Assembly (NCBI RefSeq): GCF_036203305.1
Contig: NZ_CP108131.1
Span: 5,766,001-5,830,000, forward strand
Length of the DNA stretch: 64,000 nucleotides
Direction of reading: 5' to 3'
From: Streptomyces sp. NBC_00190
Lineage (GTDB): Bacteria > Actinomycetota > Actinomycetes > Streptomycetales > Streptomycetaceae
Of this stretch, positions 33,313-42,162 are shown piece after piece. The notes beneath the pieces are model-generated. The model had not been told where the DNA came from and did no database searches. It was given only the letters and a program-made list of their open reading frames with translations. How positions within the stretch are numbered: position 1 is the stretch's first letter; the number at the start of each line of letters is the position of its first letter. The position numbers and the translations under genes are program-made.

Positions 33313-34566
33313 TCAGGTCAGGTCGGGGACGCGCAGCACCTCCGTGATGCCGCGCGCGGAAAGGTGCGCGGGGTCCTCGGCGAGCTCGGCCAGCACGACG
33401 GCGGGCCGCACTCCGTCCGCGGTGAGCGCCGCCCAGGTCTCGAAGAACGCGCCGCCGGGAGCACAGACCGAACGCCGCGGCGCCGCCTCCGCCCCGCCGA
33501 CGTCGACCGCCAGTGCGGTGGACCGTACGGCCGGGCGGTGCTCGCGGCCCCGCCACGCCTCGGTGATCCGCGCGATGGCGGCGCCGGCCGGCTTGGTCCG
33601 GCGGTCGTTGGTGAGCAGGCCGAGGCCGTACTCCAGCTCAGGGAAGTCCGCGAGCCCGCGCGACACGTCGTGCGAGCACCACCAGGTCACGCCCCACAGG
33701 TCCGGGCAGTCCAGCGCGTTCGCCACGGTGGCCTCGGTGAACTCGGCCGCGTGCTCCGGCCCGATCAGCGGCGCGGGCGCGCCGACCTCCTGGAGCCACA
33801 CCGGCCGGTGCGGGTCCCGGGCCCAGGCCTTCGACAGCTCGATCAGGTACGCGGCGTGGTGCTCGGTCGCCGTCCCCGCCGGGCCGTGGCGCTGCGCGGT
33901 GCCGTTGAACACCCAGGAGTGCACGGCGGTTGCCGCGCCCAGCCGCGCGGCCTGGGCGACGGTGAAGGGGTGCCCGTCCTGGTACCAGGCGGCGTCGTAC
34001 TCGGCGTGCAGGTGGAACCGGCCGGGCGCGCCCTCCTCGCAGGCGGCGAGCATCCGCTCCAGCCAGTGGCCCGCCTGGTCCCGGGTGATCTCGTCGGGGT
34101 CGGGGTGGGGGGCGCCGGCGAACTGGTTGATCTCGTTGCCCACCGTCATGCCCAGGAAGTTCGGCCGGTCGGCCAGGGCGGCGGCCAGCGTGCGCAGGTA
34201 CTCCTCCTGAGCGGCGACCACGTCCGGGTCGGTGAACATGTTGCGCCGGTGCCAGGTCCGGGTCCAGGCGGGCAGGAAGTCGAAACTCGACAAGTGGCCC
34301 TGCAGGCCGTCCACGTCGACGTCGAGCCCGCGCTCGGCGGCCGCGTCGGCGAGCGCGACGAGCTGCTCGACCGCGCGCGGCCGGATCAGCGTCCGGTTCG
34401 GCTGGAACAGCGGCCACAGCGGGAACACGCGGATGTGGTCCAGCCCGAGCGCGGCGATCGAGTCGAGGTCGGCCCTGACCTCGTCGAGGTCGAAGTCCAG
34501 CCAGTGGTGGAACCAGCCGCGGGACGGCGTGTAGTTGGCACCGAATCGGAGCGCGTCTTCGTGCAC
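33313..34566 (-). CDS. GH5-like glycoside hydrolase (possible beta-mannosidase)
   Basis: A (beta/alpha)8 hydrolase of 417 residues without a signal peptide, so cytosolic. Visible are the barrel start FGANYTPSRGWFHHW, IRVFPLWPLFQPN, the acid/base motif TVGNEINQF and the nucleophile VWLQEVGAP, arranged as in clan GH-A. It looks most like the actinobacterial GH5 group (subfamily 18) whose studied members cut Man-beta-1,4-GlcNAc, the disaccharide left from N-glycan cores. Its partner in the operon is an endoglycosidase that frees such cores, which supports that idea. GTG 34566 has AGGA upstream. Confidence 0.72.
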   Translation of the reverse strand: MHEDALRFGANYTPSRGWFHHWLDFDLDEVRADLDSIAALGLDHIRVFPLWPLFQPNRTLIRPRAVEQLVALADAAAERGLDVDVDGLQGHLSSFDFLPAWTRTWHRRNMFTDPDVVAAQEEYLRTLAAALADRPNFLGMTVGNEINQFAGAPHPDPDEITRDQAGHWLERMLAACEEGAPGRFHLHAEYDAAWYQDGHPFTVAQAARLGAATAVHSWVFNGTAQRHGPAGTATEHHAAYLIELSKAWARDPHRPVWLQEVGAPAPLIGPEHAAEFTEATVANALDCPDLWGVTWWCSHDVSRGLADFPELEYGLGLLTNDRRTKPAGAAIARITEAWRGREHRPAVRSTALAVDVGGAEAAPRRSVCAPGGAFFETWAALTADGVRPAVVLAELAEDPAHLSARGITEVLRVPDLT

Positions 34567-34654
34567 AAGGCGTCCTGGAGTTCTGAGGAATTCACCGGGT
34601 GGGCACAACCTGCCGGTGCGGATGGGGAAAGTCAACAGGGCCTACCGGCCGTGT

Positions 34655-34670
34655 ACTTATGCGCTTCAGT
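34655..34670. promoter_or_regulatory. LacI-type operator 1
   Basis: ACTTATGCGCTTCAGT, an imperfect palindrome centred on GCGC. It shares the pattern ACTnA-TGCGCT-TnAGT with the second site 56 bases away. Confidence 0.65.
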
Positions 34671-34709
34671 CCTGTTGGCACAAGGGTTCTGGTCATCCGG
34701 ACCCGGCGA

Positions 34710-34727
34710 AACTAATGCGCTTTAGTT
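34710..34727. promoter_or_regulatory. LacI-type operator 2
   Basis: AACTAATGCGCTTTAGTT, an 18-base palindrome with a single mismatched pair (T/T). The central GC dyad is typical of LacI-family operators. It lies between the divergent hydrolase operon and lacI. Confidence 0.75.
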
Positions 34728-34848
34728 GTGGCCGTCCGCATGGCGGTGCGTGGAAATGGGCAGTGATATTCCGGTCACGGCGTCCCGCCGGGGCGAGATC
34801 GCGTACGGTCTGGCCATCGCAGTCCGCGTCACCGGAGGATGACAGGCC

Positions 34849-35940
34849 ATGGCCCGTAGACCCACGATCAAGGACATCGCCCGCCAGGCCGGAGTGTCGG
34901 AGAGCGCCGTGTCCTTCGCGCTCAACGACCGGCCGGGGGTCTCCCAGGACACCCGCGCCCGCATCCGCCGCGTCGCCGAGGAGCTCGGCTGGCAGGCCAA
35001 CAGCGCCGCCCGCGCCCTGTCCGGCGAGCGCTCCGGGGCCGTCGGACTCGTGCTGGCCCGGCCCGCGCACACACTCGGCGTCGAGTCCTTCTTCCTCCAG
35101 CTCGTCTCCGGCATACAGGAGGTCCTCGCCGCCGCCCGGACAGCCCTGCTGTTCCAGGTCGTCGAGGACATCGACGCCGAATGCGCCGTCTACCGCCGCT
35201 GGTGGGCCGAGCGGCGGGTCGACGGCGTCCTCGTCGTCGATCCCCGCACGACGGACCCGCGGCCGGAGCTCCTCGGGCAGCTGGCCCTGCCGGCCGTCAT
35301 GGTGGGCGAGGCACCTTCCCGCGGTCCCTCCCCGGCCGCCCCTCAAGGCCCTTCCCACGGCACCTCCCACCCCGCGGGCACCCTCTCCTCGGTCCGGGCC
35401 GACGACGCCGGGGCCATGGCCCAGGTCCTGGACCACCTCCACGGGCTGGGCCACCGCCGGATCGTCCACATCGCAGGGCTCCCCGGCCTCGCCCACACGG
35501 CCCGCCGGATCGAGTCGCTGCGGACCGAGGCCGCGCGGCGGGGCCTGGGACCCGACCGGGTGCGTTCCGTGGTCACCGACTACTCCGACGCCGAGGGCGC
35601 GGCGGCCACCCGGCGGGTCCTGGCCGAGCCCGAGCCCCCCACCGCGCTCGTCTACGACAACGACGTGATGGCCGTCGCCGGGATCGCGGTCGCCGCCGAA
35701 CTGGCCATCCCCGTACCGGGCAGCCTCTCGATCGTGGCCTGGGACGACTCCGCGCTCTGCCGGGTCACCCACCCCCGGCTCACCGCCCTCGTGCGGGACA
35801 CCGCGGGCTTCGGCCGACTTGCCGCCGAGGAGCTTCTCGCCGTGCTCGCGGGAAGGCCGGCCGGGGTGCGCCAGAGCGAGCAGCCGCGCCTGGAGCCGCG
35901 CGAGAGTACGGCCGCGCCCGCGGCGCATACTGATTCCTGA
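34849..35940 (+). CDS. LacI-family transcriptional regulator
   Basis: A regulator of 363 residues. The DNA-binding domain is at the N-terminus (TIKDIARQAGVSESAVSFALNDRPGVS) with the hinge helix (NSAARALSGERSGAVGLVLARP). The ligand domain is a periplasmic-binding-protein fold (FFLQLVSGIQEVLAAAR; ALVYDNDVMAVAGIAVAAEL; SIVAWDDSALCRVTHPRLT). It begins ATG 34849 after GGAGGAT and is divergent from the hydrolase operon, with two operators between. Likely a local repressor for glycan use. The ROK kinase follows by 21 bases. Confidence 0.88.
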   Translation: MARRPTIKDIARQAGVSESAVSFALNDRPGVSQDTRARIRRVAEELGWQANSAARALSGERSGAVGLVLARPAHTLGVESFFLQLVSGIQEVLAAARTALLFQVVEDIDAECAVYRRWWAERRVDGVLVVDPRTTDPRPELLGQLALPAVMVGEAPSRGPSPAAPQGPSHGTSHPAGTLSSVRADDAGAMAQVLDHLHGLGHRRIVHIAGLPGLAHTARRIESLRTEAARRGLGPDRVRSVVTDYSDAEGAAATRRVLAEPEPPTALVYDNDVMAVAGIAVAAELAIPVPGSLSIVAWDDSALCRVTHPRLTALVRDTAGFGRLAAEELLAVLAGRPAGVRQSEQPRLEPRESTAAPAAHTDS

Positions 35941-35961
35941 CCCCTTCCTGGAGCCGCCACC

Positions 35962-36987
35962 GTGACCACGCCCACCACCACCCCCTGCCTCACACCGCGC
36001 GCCGGCGCCGCGGCCGACGGGCTGACGGTGGCGATCGACATCGGCGGGACGAAGATCGCCGGGGCGCTGGTGCACCCCGACGGCACGATGTCGGCCATGA
36101 CCCGCCGCCCGACCCCGCGCGGCGCGGACCGGGACGCGGACGCCGTCATGGCGGCGGTGACCGAAGTCGTCGCCGAGCTGTCCCGCTCGCCGCTGTGGCC
36201 GTCGGCGGTCCGCTGCGGGATCGGCAGCGCGGGCCCGGTGGACACCTCCCGGGGCACGGTCAGCCCGGTCAACATCGGGGCGTGGCGGGAGTTCCCGGTC
36301 CAGGCCCGGGTCGAGGCGGAGCTCGCCGCGCGCGGGGCACGAGGAGCCGACGGGGCGGCGGTGCCGACCGTACTGGCCGGTGACGGCGTGGCGATGACCG
36401 CGGCGGAACACTGGCTGGGAGCGGCCCAGGGCCACGCGAACGCGCTGTGCATGGTGGTCTCCACGGGCGTCGGCGGCGGCCTCATCCTGAACAACCGGCT
36501 CCACCCCGGCCCCACCGGCAACGCCGGTCACATCGGCCACATCAGCGTCGCCTTCGACGGAGAGCCCTGCGCCTGCGGCGGCCACGGCTGCGTCGAGTCG
36601 ATCGCCTCCGGCACCGCCATCGCCCGCTGGGCCCTGGCCCAGGGCTGGACCCCCGCGGAGCCCGGCGGTGACGCGACGGCGGCGGGCGTGGCCGCGGCCG
36701 CCGGGGCGGGCGACCCGGTCGCCCTGGCCGCCTTCGACCGCGCGGGCCGCGCGCTTGCGGCGGCCATCGCCGCCACCGCGACCCTCGTCGAGACGGACAT
36801 CGCGGTCATCGGGGGCGGCGTCGCCGCCGCCGGCGACACCCTCTTCGCCCCGATCCGCAGGCACCTCGCCGCCTACGCCACGCTGTCCTTCGCGCGCGGC
36901 GTGCGGGTGGTCCCGGCGAGCCTGGGCACGCACGCGGGCCTGATCGGCGCGGCCGCCGCGGCGACGATGCTGCTGCCGTGCGCGTGA
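35962..36987 (+). CDS. ROK-family sugar kinase
   Basis: A protein of 341 residues without the N-terminal DNA-binding domain of ROK repressors, so an enzyme. The ATP site is DIGGTKIAGALV; the sugar site includes AGDGVAMTAAEHWLGAA and TGVGGGLILNN. The zinc motif is GHIGHIS ... CACGGHGCVES (CxCGxxGCxE). Such kinases phosphorylate glucose, N-acetylglucosamine or mannose. In this locus N-acetylglucosamine or mannose released by the two hydrolases would fit. Probably co-transcribed with lacI. Confidence 0.85.
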   Translation: MTTPTTTPCLTPRAGAAADGLTVAIDIGGTKIAGALVHPDGTMSAMTRRPTPRGADRDADAVMAAVTEVVAELSRSPLWPSAVRCGIGSAGPVDTSRGTVSPVNIGAWREFPVQARVEAELAARGARGADGAAVPTVLAGDGVAMTAAEHWLGAAQGHANALCMVVSTGVGGGLILNNRLHPGPTGNAGHIGHISVAFDGEPCACGGHGCVESIASGTAIARWALAQGWTPAEPGGDATAAGVAAAAGAGDPVALAAFDRAGRALAAAIAATATLVETDIAVIGGGVAAAGDTLFAPIRRHLAAYATLSFARGVRVVPASLGTHAGLIGAAAAATMLLPCA

Positions 36988-37000
36988 CGGCCGGGGCGGC

Positions 37001-37996
37001 TCAGGGCTTGACCGAGCGGTAGTACCGCATCGCGCCCTCGTGCAGGGCGAGGGGGGCGGTGTAGATGGCCGTCCGCAGGTCCACGAGCTGCGCCGCGTGC
37101 ACCTCGTGCCCGATGTCGTCGCGGCTGAGGATCACCGTGCGCGTGAACCGCTGCGTCAGCTGGGCGTCCGTCCGCTCCGTGGTCACCAGCAGGTTCGGCA
37201 CCGCCAGGGTCGCCACAGCGCTGGTGTTGCGGGCCCGCGTGTACGCGTCCTGCGGCATCACCGCCGCCCGGTAGTACCGCGCCGGGCTCCCGCTCGCCTG
37301 CAGCGGCTCCACCAGGTCGCCGAGCTGCACGAGCCGGATGTCGAACCGCTCCGAGAGCTCGCGCACCGCGTTCGTGGGGAGCCCGCCGGACCAGAAGAAC
37401 GCGTCGATCCGGCCGGCCTCCAGCTCGGCGGGCATGGTGTCGATGCCGATGGACACCGGAGCGATGTCCTTCGCCGAATCCAGCCCGGCCGCCGTCAGCA
37501 GCCGGTCGGAGATGAGTCGCACCCCGGATCCCGGCTGGCCTATCGCGACCCGCTTGCCGCGCAGGTCCCGCGTCGACTGCACCGGTGAGCCGGCGGGCAC
37601 GACCAGCTGCACGTAGTCGTCGTAGAGCCGCGCGCACCCGCGCAGATCGTCCGATCCGGGCTTCATCTCCTGCTGGTACTTGGCGACCGCGTCGGCCGTC
37701 GCCACCGTGAAGTCGGCCTCCCCGGCGGCCACCCGCGCGAGGTTCTGCTGCGAGCCCTCGCTGGTCTCCAGCCGCACCTTCACCCCGGGCATGTCCAGCC
37801 TCAGCTGCTGCTCCAGCAGCTGCCCGTACCGGTGGTAGACGCCGGTCCTGACACCCGTGCTGAAGGTCAGCTCTCCCTTGAGCTCCGGCTCCCCGAACGG
37901 TTTCAGCCACCAGAGCAGGACGCCGAGCACGGCGAGTACGGCCACCAGGGCCCGCAGGGCTTGGCGCCTGCTGATCCGGGGCGGTACGAGAGGCAT
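37001..37996 (-). CDS. TAXI-family TRAP transporter solute-binding protein
   Basis: A protein of 331 residues with an N-terminal membrane anchor ([19 protein letters not shown]) and no lipobox. The mature part has TAXI family features ([59 protein letters not shown]). TAXI proteins deliver substrates such as glutamate or C4 compounds to a TRAP permease. No permease gene is present here. ATG 37996 is preferred to the longer frame that runs to 38032. It converges on the ROK kinase. Confidence 0.82.
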   Translation of the reverse strand: MPLVPPRISRRQALRALVAVLAVLGVLLWWLKPFGEPELKGELTFSTGVRTGVYHRYGQLLEQQLRLDMPGVKVRLETSEGSQQNLARVAAGEADFTVATADAVAKYQQEMKPGSDDLRGCARLYDDYVQLVVPAGSPVQSTRDLRGKRVAIGQPGSGVRLISDRLLTAAGLDSAKDIAPVSIGIDTMPAELEAGRIDAFFWSGGLPTNAVRELSERFDIRLVQLGDLVEPLQASGSPARYYRAAVMPQDAYTRARNTSAVATLAVPNLLVTTERTDAQLTQRFTRTVILSRDDIGHEVHAAQLVDLRTAIYTAPLALHEGAMRYYRSVKP

Positions 37997-38078
37997 GGCC
38001 GCGATCCTGCCACCCGGCCGCCGTCCTGTCACGAGGAGGCCGACCGGAGCGCTCCCGGGTACCGCCTACCCTTGTTCC

Positions 38079-39596
38079 ATGACCAGCAGCAGCGACCGGA
38101 GCACGGCAGTGGACGTCAAGGGAACATACGAGGTGCGCACCTACGGGTGCCAGATGAACGTGCACGACTCCGAGCGGCTGGCCGGTCTGCTGGAGGGCGC
38201 GGGCTACACGCGTGCGCCCGAGGGCTCCGACGGGGACGCCGACGTGGTGGTGTTCAACACATGCGCCGTCCGCGAGAACGCCGACAACAAGCTGTACGGC
38301 AACCTCGGCCGGCTCGCCCCGATGAAGACCAAGCGCCCCGGCATGCAGATCGCCGTCGGCGGCTGCCTCGCGCAGAAGGACCGCGACACGATCGTCAAGC
38401 GGGCCCCCTGGGTCGACGTCGTCTTCGGTACGCACAACATCGGCAAGCTCCCCGTGCTGCTGGAGCGCGCCCGCATCCAGGAGGAGGCGCAGGTCGAGAT
38501 CGCCGAGTCGCTGGAGGCGTTCCCCTCGACGCTGCCGACCCGCCGCGAGTCCGCGTACGCCGCCTGGGTCTCGATCTCCGTCGGCTGCAACAACACCTGC
38601 ACCTTCTGCATCGTCCCGGCGCTGCGCGGCAAGGAGGAGGACCGCCGTCCCGGCGACATCCTCGCCGAGGTGGAGGCCCTGGTCGCCGAGGGCGTCTCGG
38701 AGATCACCCTGCTCGGCCAGAACGTGAACGCGTACGGCTCGGACCTCGGCGACCGCGAGGCGTTCAGCAAGCTGCTGCGCGCCTGCGGGCAGATCGAGGG
38801 CCTGGAGCGGGTCCGCTTCACCTCCCCGCACCCCCGCGACTTCACGGACGACGTGATCGCGGCGATGGCGGAGACCCCGAACGTGATGCCGCAGCTGCAC
38901 ATGCCGCTGCAGTCCGGCTCGGACCCGATCCTCAAGGCGATGCGCCGGTCGTACCGGCAGGAGCGGTTCCTCGGCATCATCGAGAAGGTCCGCGCCGCCA
39001 TCCCGCACGCCGCGATCTCCACCGACATCATCGTGGGCTTCCCCGGTGAGACGGAGGAGGACTTCCAGCAGACGATGCACACCGTGCGCGAGGCCCGCTT
39101 CGCGAGCGCCTTCACCTTCCAGTACTCCAAGCGGCCCGGCACCCCCGCGGCCGACATGGACGGGCAGATCCCCAAGGAGGTGGTCCAGGACCGCTACATG
39201 CGCCTGGTCGCCCTCCAGGAGGAGATCTCCTGGGAGGAGAACAAGAAGCAGGTCGGCCGCACCCTGGAGGTCATGGTCGCGGAGGGCGAGGGCCGCAAGG
39301 ACGGCGCCACCCACCGCCTCTCGGGCCGCGCCCCCGACAACCGCCTGGTCCACTTCACGAAGCCGGACGCGGACGTCCGCCCGGGCGACGTGGTCACCGT
39401 GGACATCACCTACGCGGCCCCCCACCACCTGCTCGCCGAGGGCCCCACGCAGACCGTGCGCCGCACCCGCGCCGGCGACGCCTGGGAGAAGCGCAACGCC
39501 GCCCCGGCCCAGCCTGCGGGCGTCATGCTCGGCATCCCGACCCTGGGCGTCCCGGCCCCGCTGCCGGCGGCGACCTCGGGCTGCGCGATCGACTGA
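38079..39596 (+). CDS. miaB: tRNA-2-methylthio-N6-isopentenyladenosine synthase MiaB
   Basis: A radical-SAM methylthiotransferase of 505 residues. The N-terminal domain binds one iron-sulfur cluster through YGCQMN, NTCAVRE and GGCLAQ. The radical-SAM motif is [13 protein letters not shown]-terminal TRAM domain follows ([15 protein letters not shown]). MiaB adds the 2-methylthio group to i6A37 of tRNA, the product of MiaA, whose gene lies 1.5 kb downstream. The start ATG 38079 gives MTSSSDRS before the conserved domain. Confidence 0.95.
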   Translation: MTSSSDRSTAVDVKGTYEVRTYGCQMNVHDSERLAGLLEGAGYTRAPEGSDGDADVVVFNTCAVRENADNKLYGNLGRLAPMKTKRPGMQIAVGGCLAQKDRDTIVKRAPWVDVVFGTHNIGKLPVLLERARIQEEAQVEIAESLEAFPSTLPTRRESAYAAWVSISVGCNNTCTFCIVPALRGKEEDRRPGDILAEVEALVAEGVSEITLLGQNVNAYGSDLGDREAFSKLLRACGQIEGLERVRFTSPHPRDFTDDVIAAMAETPNVMPQLHMPLQSGSDPILKAMRRSYRQERFLGIIEKVRAAIPHAAISTDIIVGFPGETEEDFQQTMHTVREARFASAFTFQYSKRPGTPAADMDGQIPKEVVQDRYMRLVALQEEISWEENKKQVGRTLEVMVAEGEGRKDGATHRLSGRAPDNRLVHFTKPDADVRPGDVVTVDITYAAPHHLLAEGPTQTVRRTRAGDAWEKRNAAPAQPAGVMLGIPTLGVPAPLPAATSGCAID

Positions 39597-39630
39597 CCCC
39601 GCACCGGCGCGGGCGGCTAGGCTGCGGATC

Positions 39631-40338
39631 ATGCTCGTAGCCGCTGCCGTCTGTCCCGCCCCGCCGCTGCTCGTGCCGGAGGTCGCCGCGGGGGCCGCCG
39701 CCGAACTCGGCGACGCCCGTACCGCCTGCTCCGACGCGCTCGCCGTGCTCGCGGCCTCCCGGCCCGACCTGCTGGTCGTGGTCGGGGCCGCCGACCACGA
39801 CCACCGCGGGCCCTACCCCGAGGGCGCCCGCGGCACCTTCCGCGGATTCGGCGTCGAGGCCCACGTACAGCTCGGGGAGGGCGAGGAAGGGCCGCGCCTG
39901 CTGCCCCCGTCGCTCGCCGTGGGCGCCTGGCTGCTGCGCCGCGCGAGCTGGGGCGCCGCCCCCGTCGAAGGGCTCGGGGTCGAGGAGCCGCTGGAGACCG
40001 CCCGGTGCCTGGAAGCCGGCCGGGAGCTCGCCGCGCGCGACGCCCGGGTGGCCCTGTTGGTCATGGGCGACGGCAGCGCCTGCCGGACCCTCAAGGCCCC
40101 CGGCTACCTCGACGAGCGCGCCGCCGCCTTCGACGCAGCCGCCGCCCGCGCGCTGGGCGCGGCCGACGTCGCCGCGCTCGCCGCACTCGACGCGCGGCTC
40201 GCGGCCGAGCTCCAGGCCGCAGGCCGGGCCCCCTGGCAGGTGCTGGCGGGTGCAGCCGAGGGCGCGGGCCTCGACGGGCGGCTGCTGTACGAGGACGCGC
40301 CGTACGGCGTGGGCTATTTCGTCGCCGCCTGGTCGTAG
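39631..40338 (+). CDS. Class III extradiol dioxygenase-like protein
   Basis: A protein of 235 residues. It starts MLVAAAVCPAPPLLVPEV, with a later VVVGAADHDHRG and LLVMGDGSACRTLKAPGYLD, as in the LigB/class III extradiol dioxygenase fold (also related to MEMO1). Proteins of this type sit next to miaB in Streptomyces. Metal-binding histidines are only partly visible, so I do not assume ring-cleavage activity. It follows miaB by 34 bases and may be co-transcribed. Confidence 0.7.
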   Translation: MLVAAAVCPAPPLLVPEVAAGAAAELGDARTACSDALAVLAASRPDLLVVVGAADHDHRGPYPEGARGTFRGFGVEAHVQLGEGEEGPRLLPPSLAVGAWLLRRASWGAAPVEGLGVEEPLETARCLEAGRELAARDARVALLVMGDGSACRTLKAPGYLDERAAAFDAAAARALGAADVAALAALDARLAAELQAAGRAPWQVLAGAAEGAGLDGRLLYEDAPYGVGYFVAAWS

Positions 40339-40395
40339 GGGCCGCCCGGGGCCGCGGAAGGCCTCACCGGAGGGGGGAGACCCACAGACGCGACG

Positions 40396-40435
40396 AAGGG
40401 GCGCGGGACCGGCTCCAGCCGGTCCCGCGCCCCTT
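40396..40435. terminator. Bidirectional terminator
   Basis: An 18-bp stem (AAGGGGCGCGGGACCGGC with its complement) and a 4-base loop TCCA between convergent genes. On the plus strand it ends in TTT, on the minus strand in a run of T from the AA. Confidence 0.85.
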
Positions 40436-40447
40436 TCCGGTCCCGCG

Positions 40448-40696
40448 TCAGGAAGCGGCCGGCGGCGTCGTCGGCCCGCCGGGGGTGTCCTTGTGCGCGA
40501 TCTTGCCCAGGGCGTCCTTCGCCTTGCCCGTACCGCTCGTGATCCGGTCGCTGTACTTGCCGTGGGTCTTCGAGTCCACGGCCTTGGCCACCTTGTCCAG
40601 ACCCTCGGTGATCCTGCCCTCGTTCTTCTGGGCGAGGCCTCCGACCTTCTCCTTCGCCGGAGCGAGCTTGGCCTTCAGATTGTCCAGCAGGCCCAT
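40448..40696 (-). CDS. Rv0909-family putative antitoxin
   Basis: A small helical, lysine-rich protein of 82 residues (MGLLDNLKAKLAPAKEKVGG, then RITEGLDKVAKAVDSKTHGKY) matching the Rv0909/MT0933-type putative antitoxin family. In M. tuberculosis the partner toxin (Rv0910) is a START-like protein next door; no such gene is here. It is followed closely upstream by another small gene on the same strand (24 bases). Confidence 0.75.
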   Translation of the reverse strand: MGLLDNLKAKLAPAKEKVGGLAQKNEGRITEGLDKVAKAVDSKTHGKYSDRITSGTGKAKDALGKIAHKDTPGGPTTPPAAS

Positions 40697-40719
40697 GGGT
40701 CACCTTCCGTTGGCGGTCG

Positions 40720-40935
40720 CTACGTACGGGCGCCGTCACCGGCTTCGCTGTCCGCGGCCACCTCGGCCGACTGCTGCTTCGGAATCTCCACGGCTTCCGC
40801 CGCCGGAGCCTCCACGGCAGCCGCCTCGGCCTCGGTCTCCTCGGCCGAACCGGACTCCGCCGTCGGGGACTCCGCGGCGACCGTCTCGGTCACACCCTGG
40901 TCCTTACGGCGAAAAAGCCGATCAAAAACGCCCAT
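40720..40935 (-). CDS. Small acidic hypothetical protein
   Basis: A protein of 71 residues. It starts MGVFDRLFRRKDQGV (a basic amphipathic helix) and continues as a very acidic Ala/Glu-rich tail without hydrophobic core, so probably disordered. Similar short proteins occur beside miaA in Streptomyces and are sometimes called gliding motility proteins without evidence. The basic N-terminus could touch membrane or nucleic acid. Probably in one transcript with the antitoxin-like gene. Confidence 0.6.
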   Translation of the reverse strand: MGVFDRLFRRKDQGVTETVAAESPTAESGSAEETEAEAAAVEAPAAEAVEIPKQQSAEVAADSEAGDGART

Positions 40936-41097
40936 GTCTACTCCTATAACGTTACTCGTGTGAGTGAAGTTCCGCCGTGGCCGCAGGGGCCTCCACCGGG
41001 CCGAACCCCGCCAGGGCAACGACCCCGCCCGCACCCCGTCACGTAGCTCGATCGGGTACATGGCCGTGTCTTGACCGGGGGCTGCGAGACTGGGGCA

Positions 41098-42036
41098 GTG
41101 AGGAAAGCAGCCCCCGCACCGCGGGTCATCGCCGTCGTCGGTCCCACCGCGGCCGGAAAGTCAGATCTGGGCGTAGCCCTGGCCCGCCACTTCGACGGCG
41201 AAGTCGTCAACGCCGACTCCATGCAGCTGTACCGGGGGATGGACATCGGCACCGCCAAACTGACGACCGGGGAGCGCGGCGGCGTCCCGCACCACCTCCT
41301 GGACATCTGGGACGTCACCGAGACCGCCAACGTCGCCGAGTACCAGCGCCTGGCCCGCGTCGAGATCGACAAGCTCCTCGCCGAGGGCCGCACGCCCGTC
41401 CTCGTCGGCGGGTCCGGCCTGTACGTACGGGGCGCCCTGGACGCCATGGAGTTCCCCGGCACCGACCCCGAGGTCCGCGCCCGGCTGGAGGAGGAGGCCA
41501 CCCTGCGCGGTCCCGGCGCCCTGCACGCCCGCCTCGCCTCCGTCGACCCGGCGGCCGCCCGGGCGATCCTGCCCAGCAACGGCCGCCGGATCGTCCGCGC
41601 GCTGGAGGTCATCGAGATCACCGGCCGCCCCTTCACGGCCAACCTGCCCGGCCACGAGTCCGTCTACGACACCGTGCAGATCGGCGTCGACGTGGCGCGG
41701 CCCGAGCTCGACGAGCGGATCGCGCTGCGCGTGGACCGGATGTGGGAGGACGGGCTCGTGGACGAGGTCCGCGAGCTGGAGGCCCGGGGCCTGCGGGACG
41801 GAATAACCGCCTCCAGGGCGCTCGGCTACCAGCAGGTGCTCGCCGCGCTCGCCGGGGAGTGCACCGAGGACGAGGCCAGGGCCGAGACGGTCCGGGCCAC
41901 CAAGCGTTTCGCCCGGCGGCAGGACTCGTGGTTCCGCCGCGATCCGCGCGTGCACTGGCTCAGCGGCGGCGCCGCGGACCGGGGGGAACTCCCCGGGCTC
42001 GCGCAGACGTTGGTCGAACGAGCGGTCACAGCCTGA
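41098..42036 (+). CDS. miaA: tRNA dimethylallyltransferase MiaA
   Basis: A protein of 312 residues. The P-loop VVGPTAAGKSDLGVAL is at the N-terminus, NADSMQLYRGMDIGTAK is the substrate motif with the catalytic Asp, and GGSGLYVRGALD and NGRRIVRALEVIEITG follow. MiaA prenylates A37 of tRNAs reading UNN codons, the step before MiaB. GTG 41098 places the P-loop near residue 10; a TTG at 41071 is the alternative. It is divergent from the small acidic gene. Confidence 0.95.
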   Translation: MRKAAPAPRVIAVVGPTAAGKSDLGVALARHFDGEVVNADSMQLYRGMDIGTAKLTTGERGGVPHHLLDIWDVTETANVAEYQRLARVEIDKLLAEGRTPVLVGGSGLYVRGALDAMEFPGTDPEVRARLEEEATLRGPGALHARLASVDPAAARAILPSNGRRIVRALEVIEITGRPFTANLPGHESVYDTVQIGVDVARPELDERIALRVDRMWEDGLVDEVRELEARGLRDGITASRALGYQQVLAALAGECTEDEARAETVRATKRFARRQDSWFRRDPRVHWLSGGAADRGELPGLAQTLVERAVTA

Positions 42037-42162
42037 TCACGTGATGGCATCGGGACGCCCCGGGCGCCCGTCGAGGGGTCGGCGGCGTGCCATCATCAAA
42101 CTCCTGCGGGTGTGGTCACCCGCAGTGAATTGCGGCGTACTGAGTCCGAGTGGGGAGGGCGC

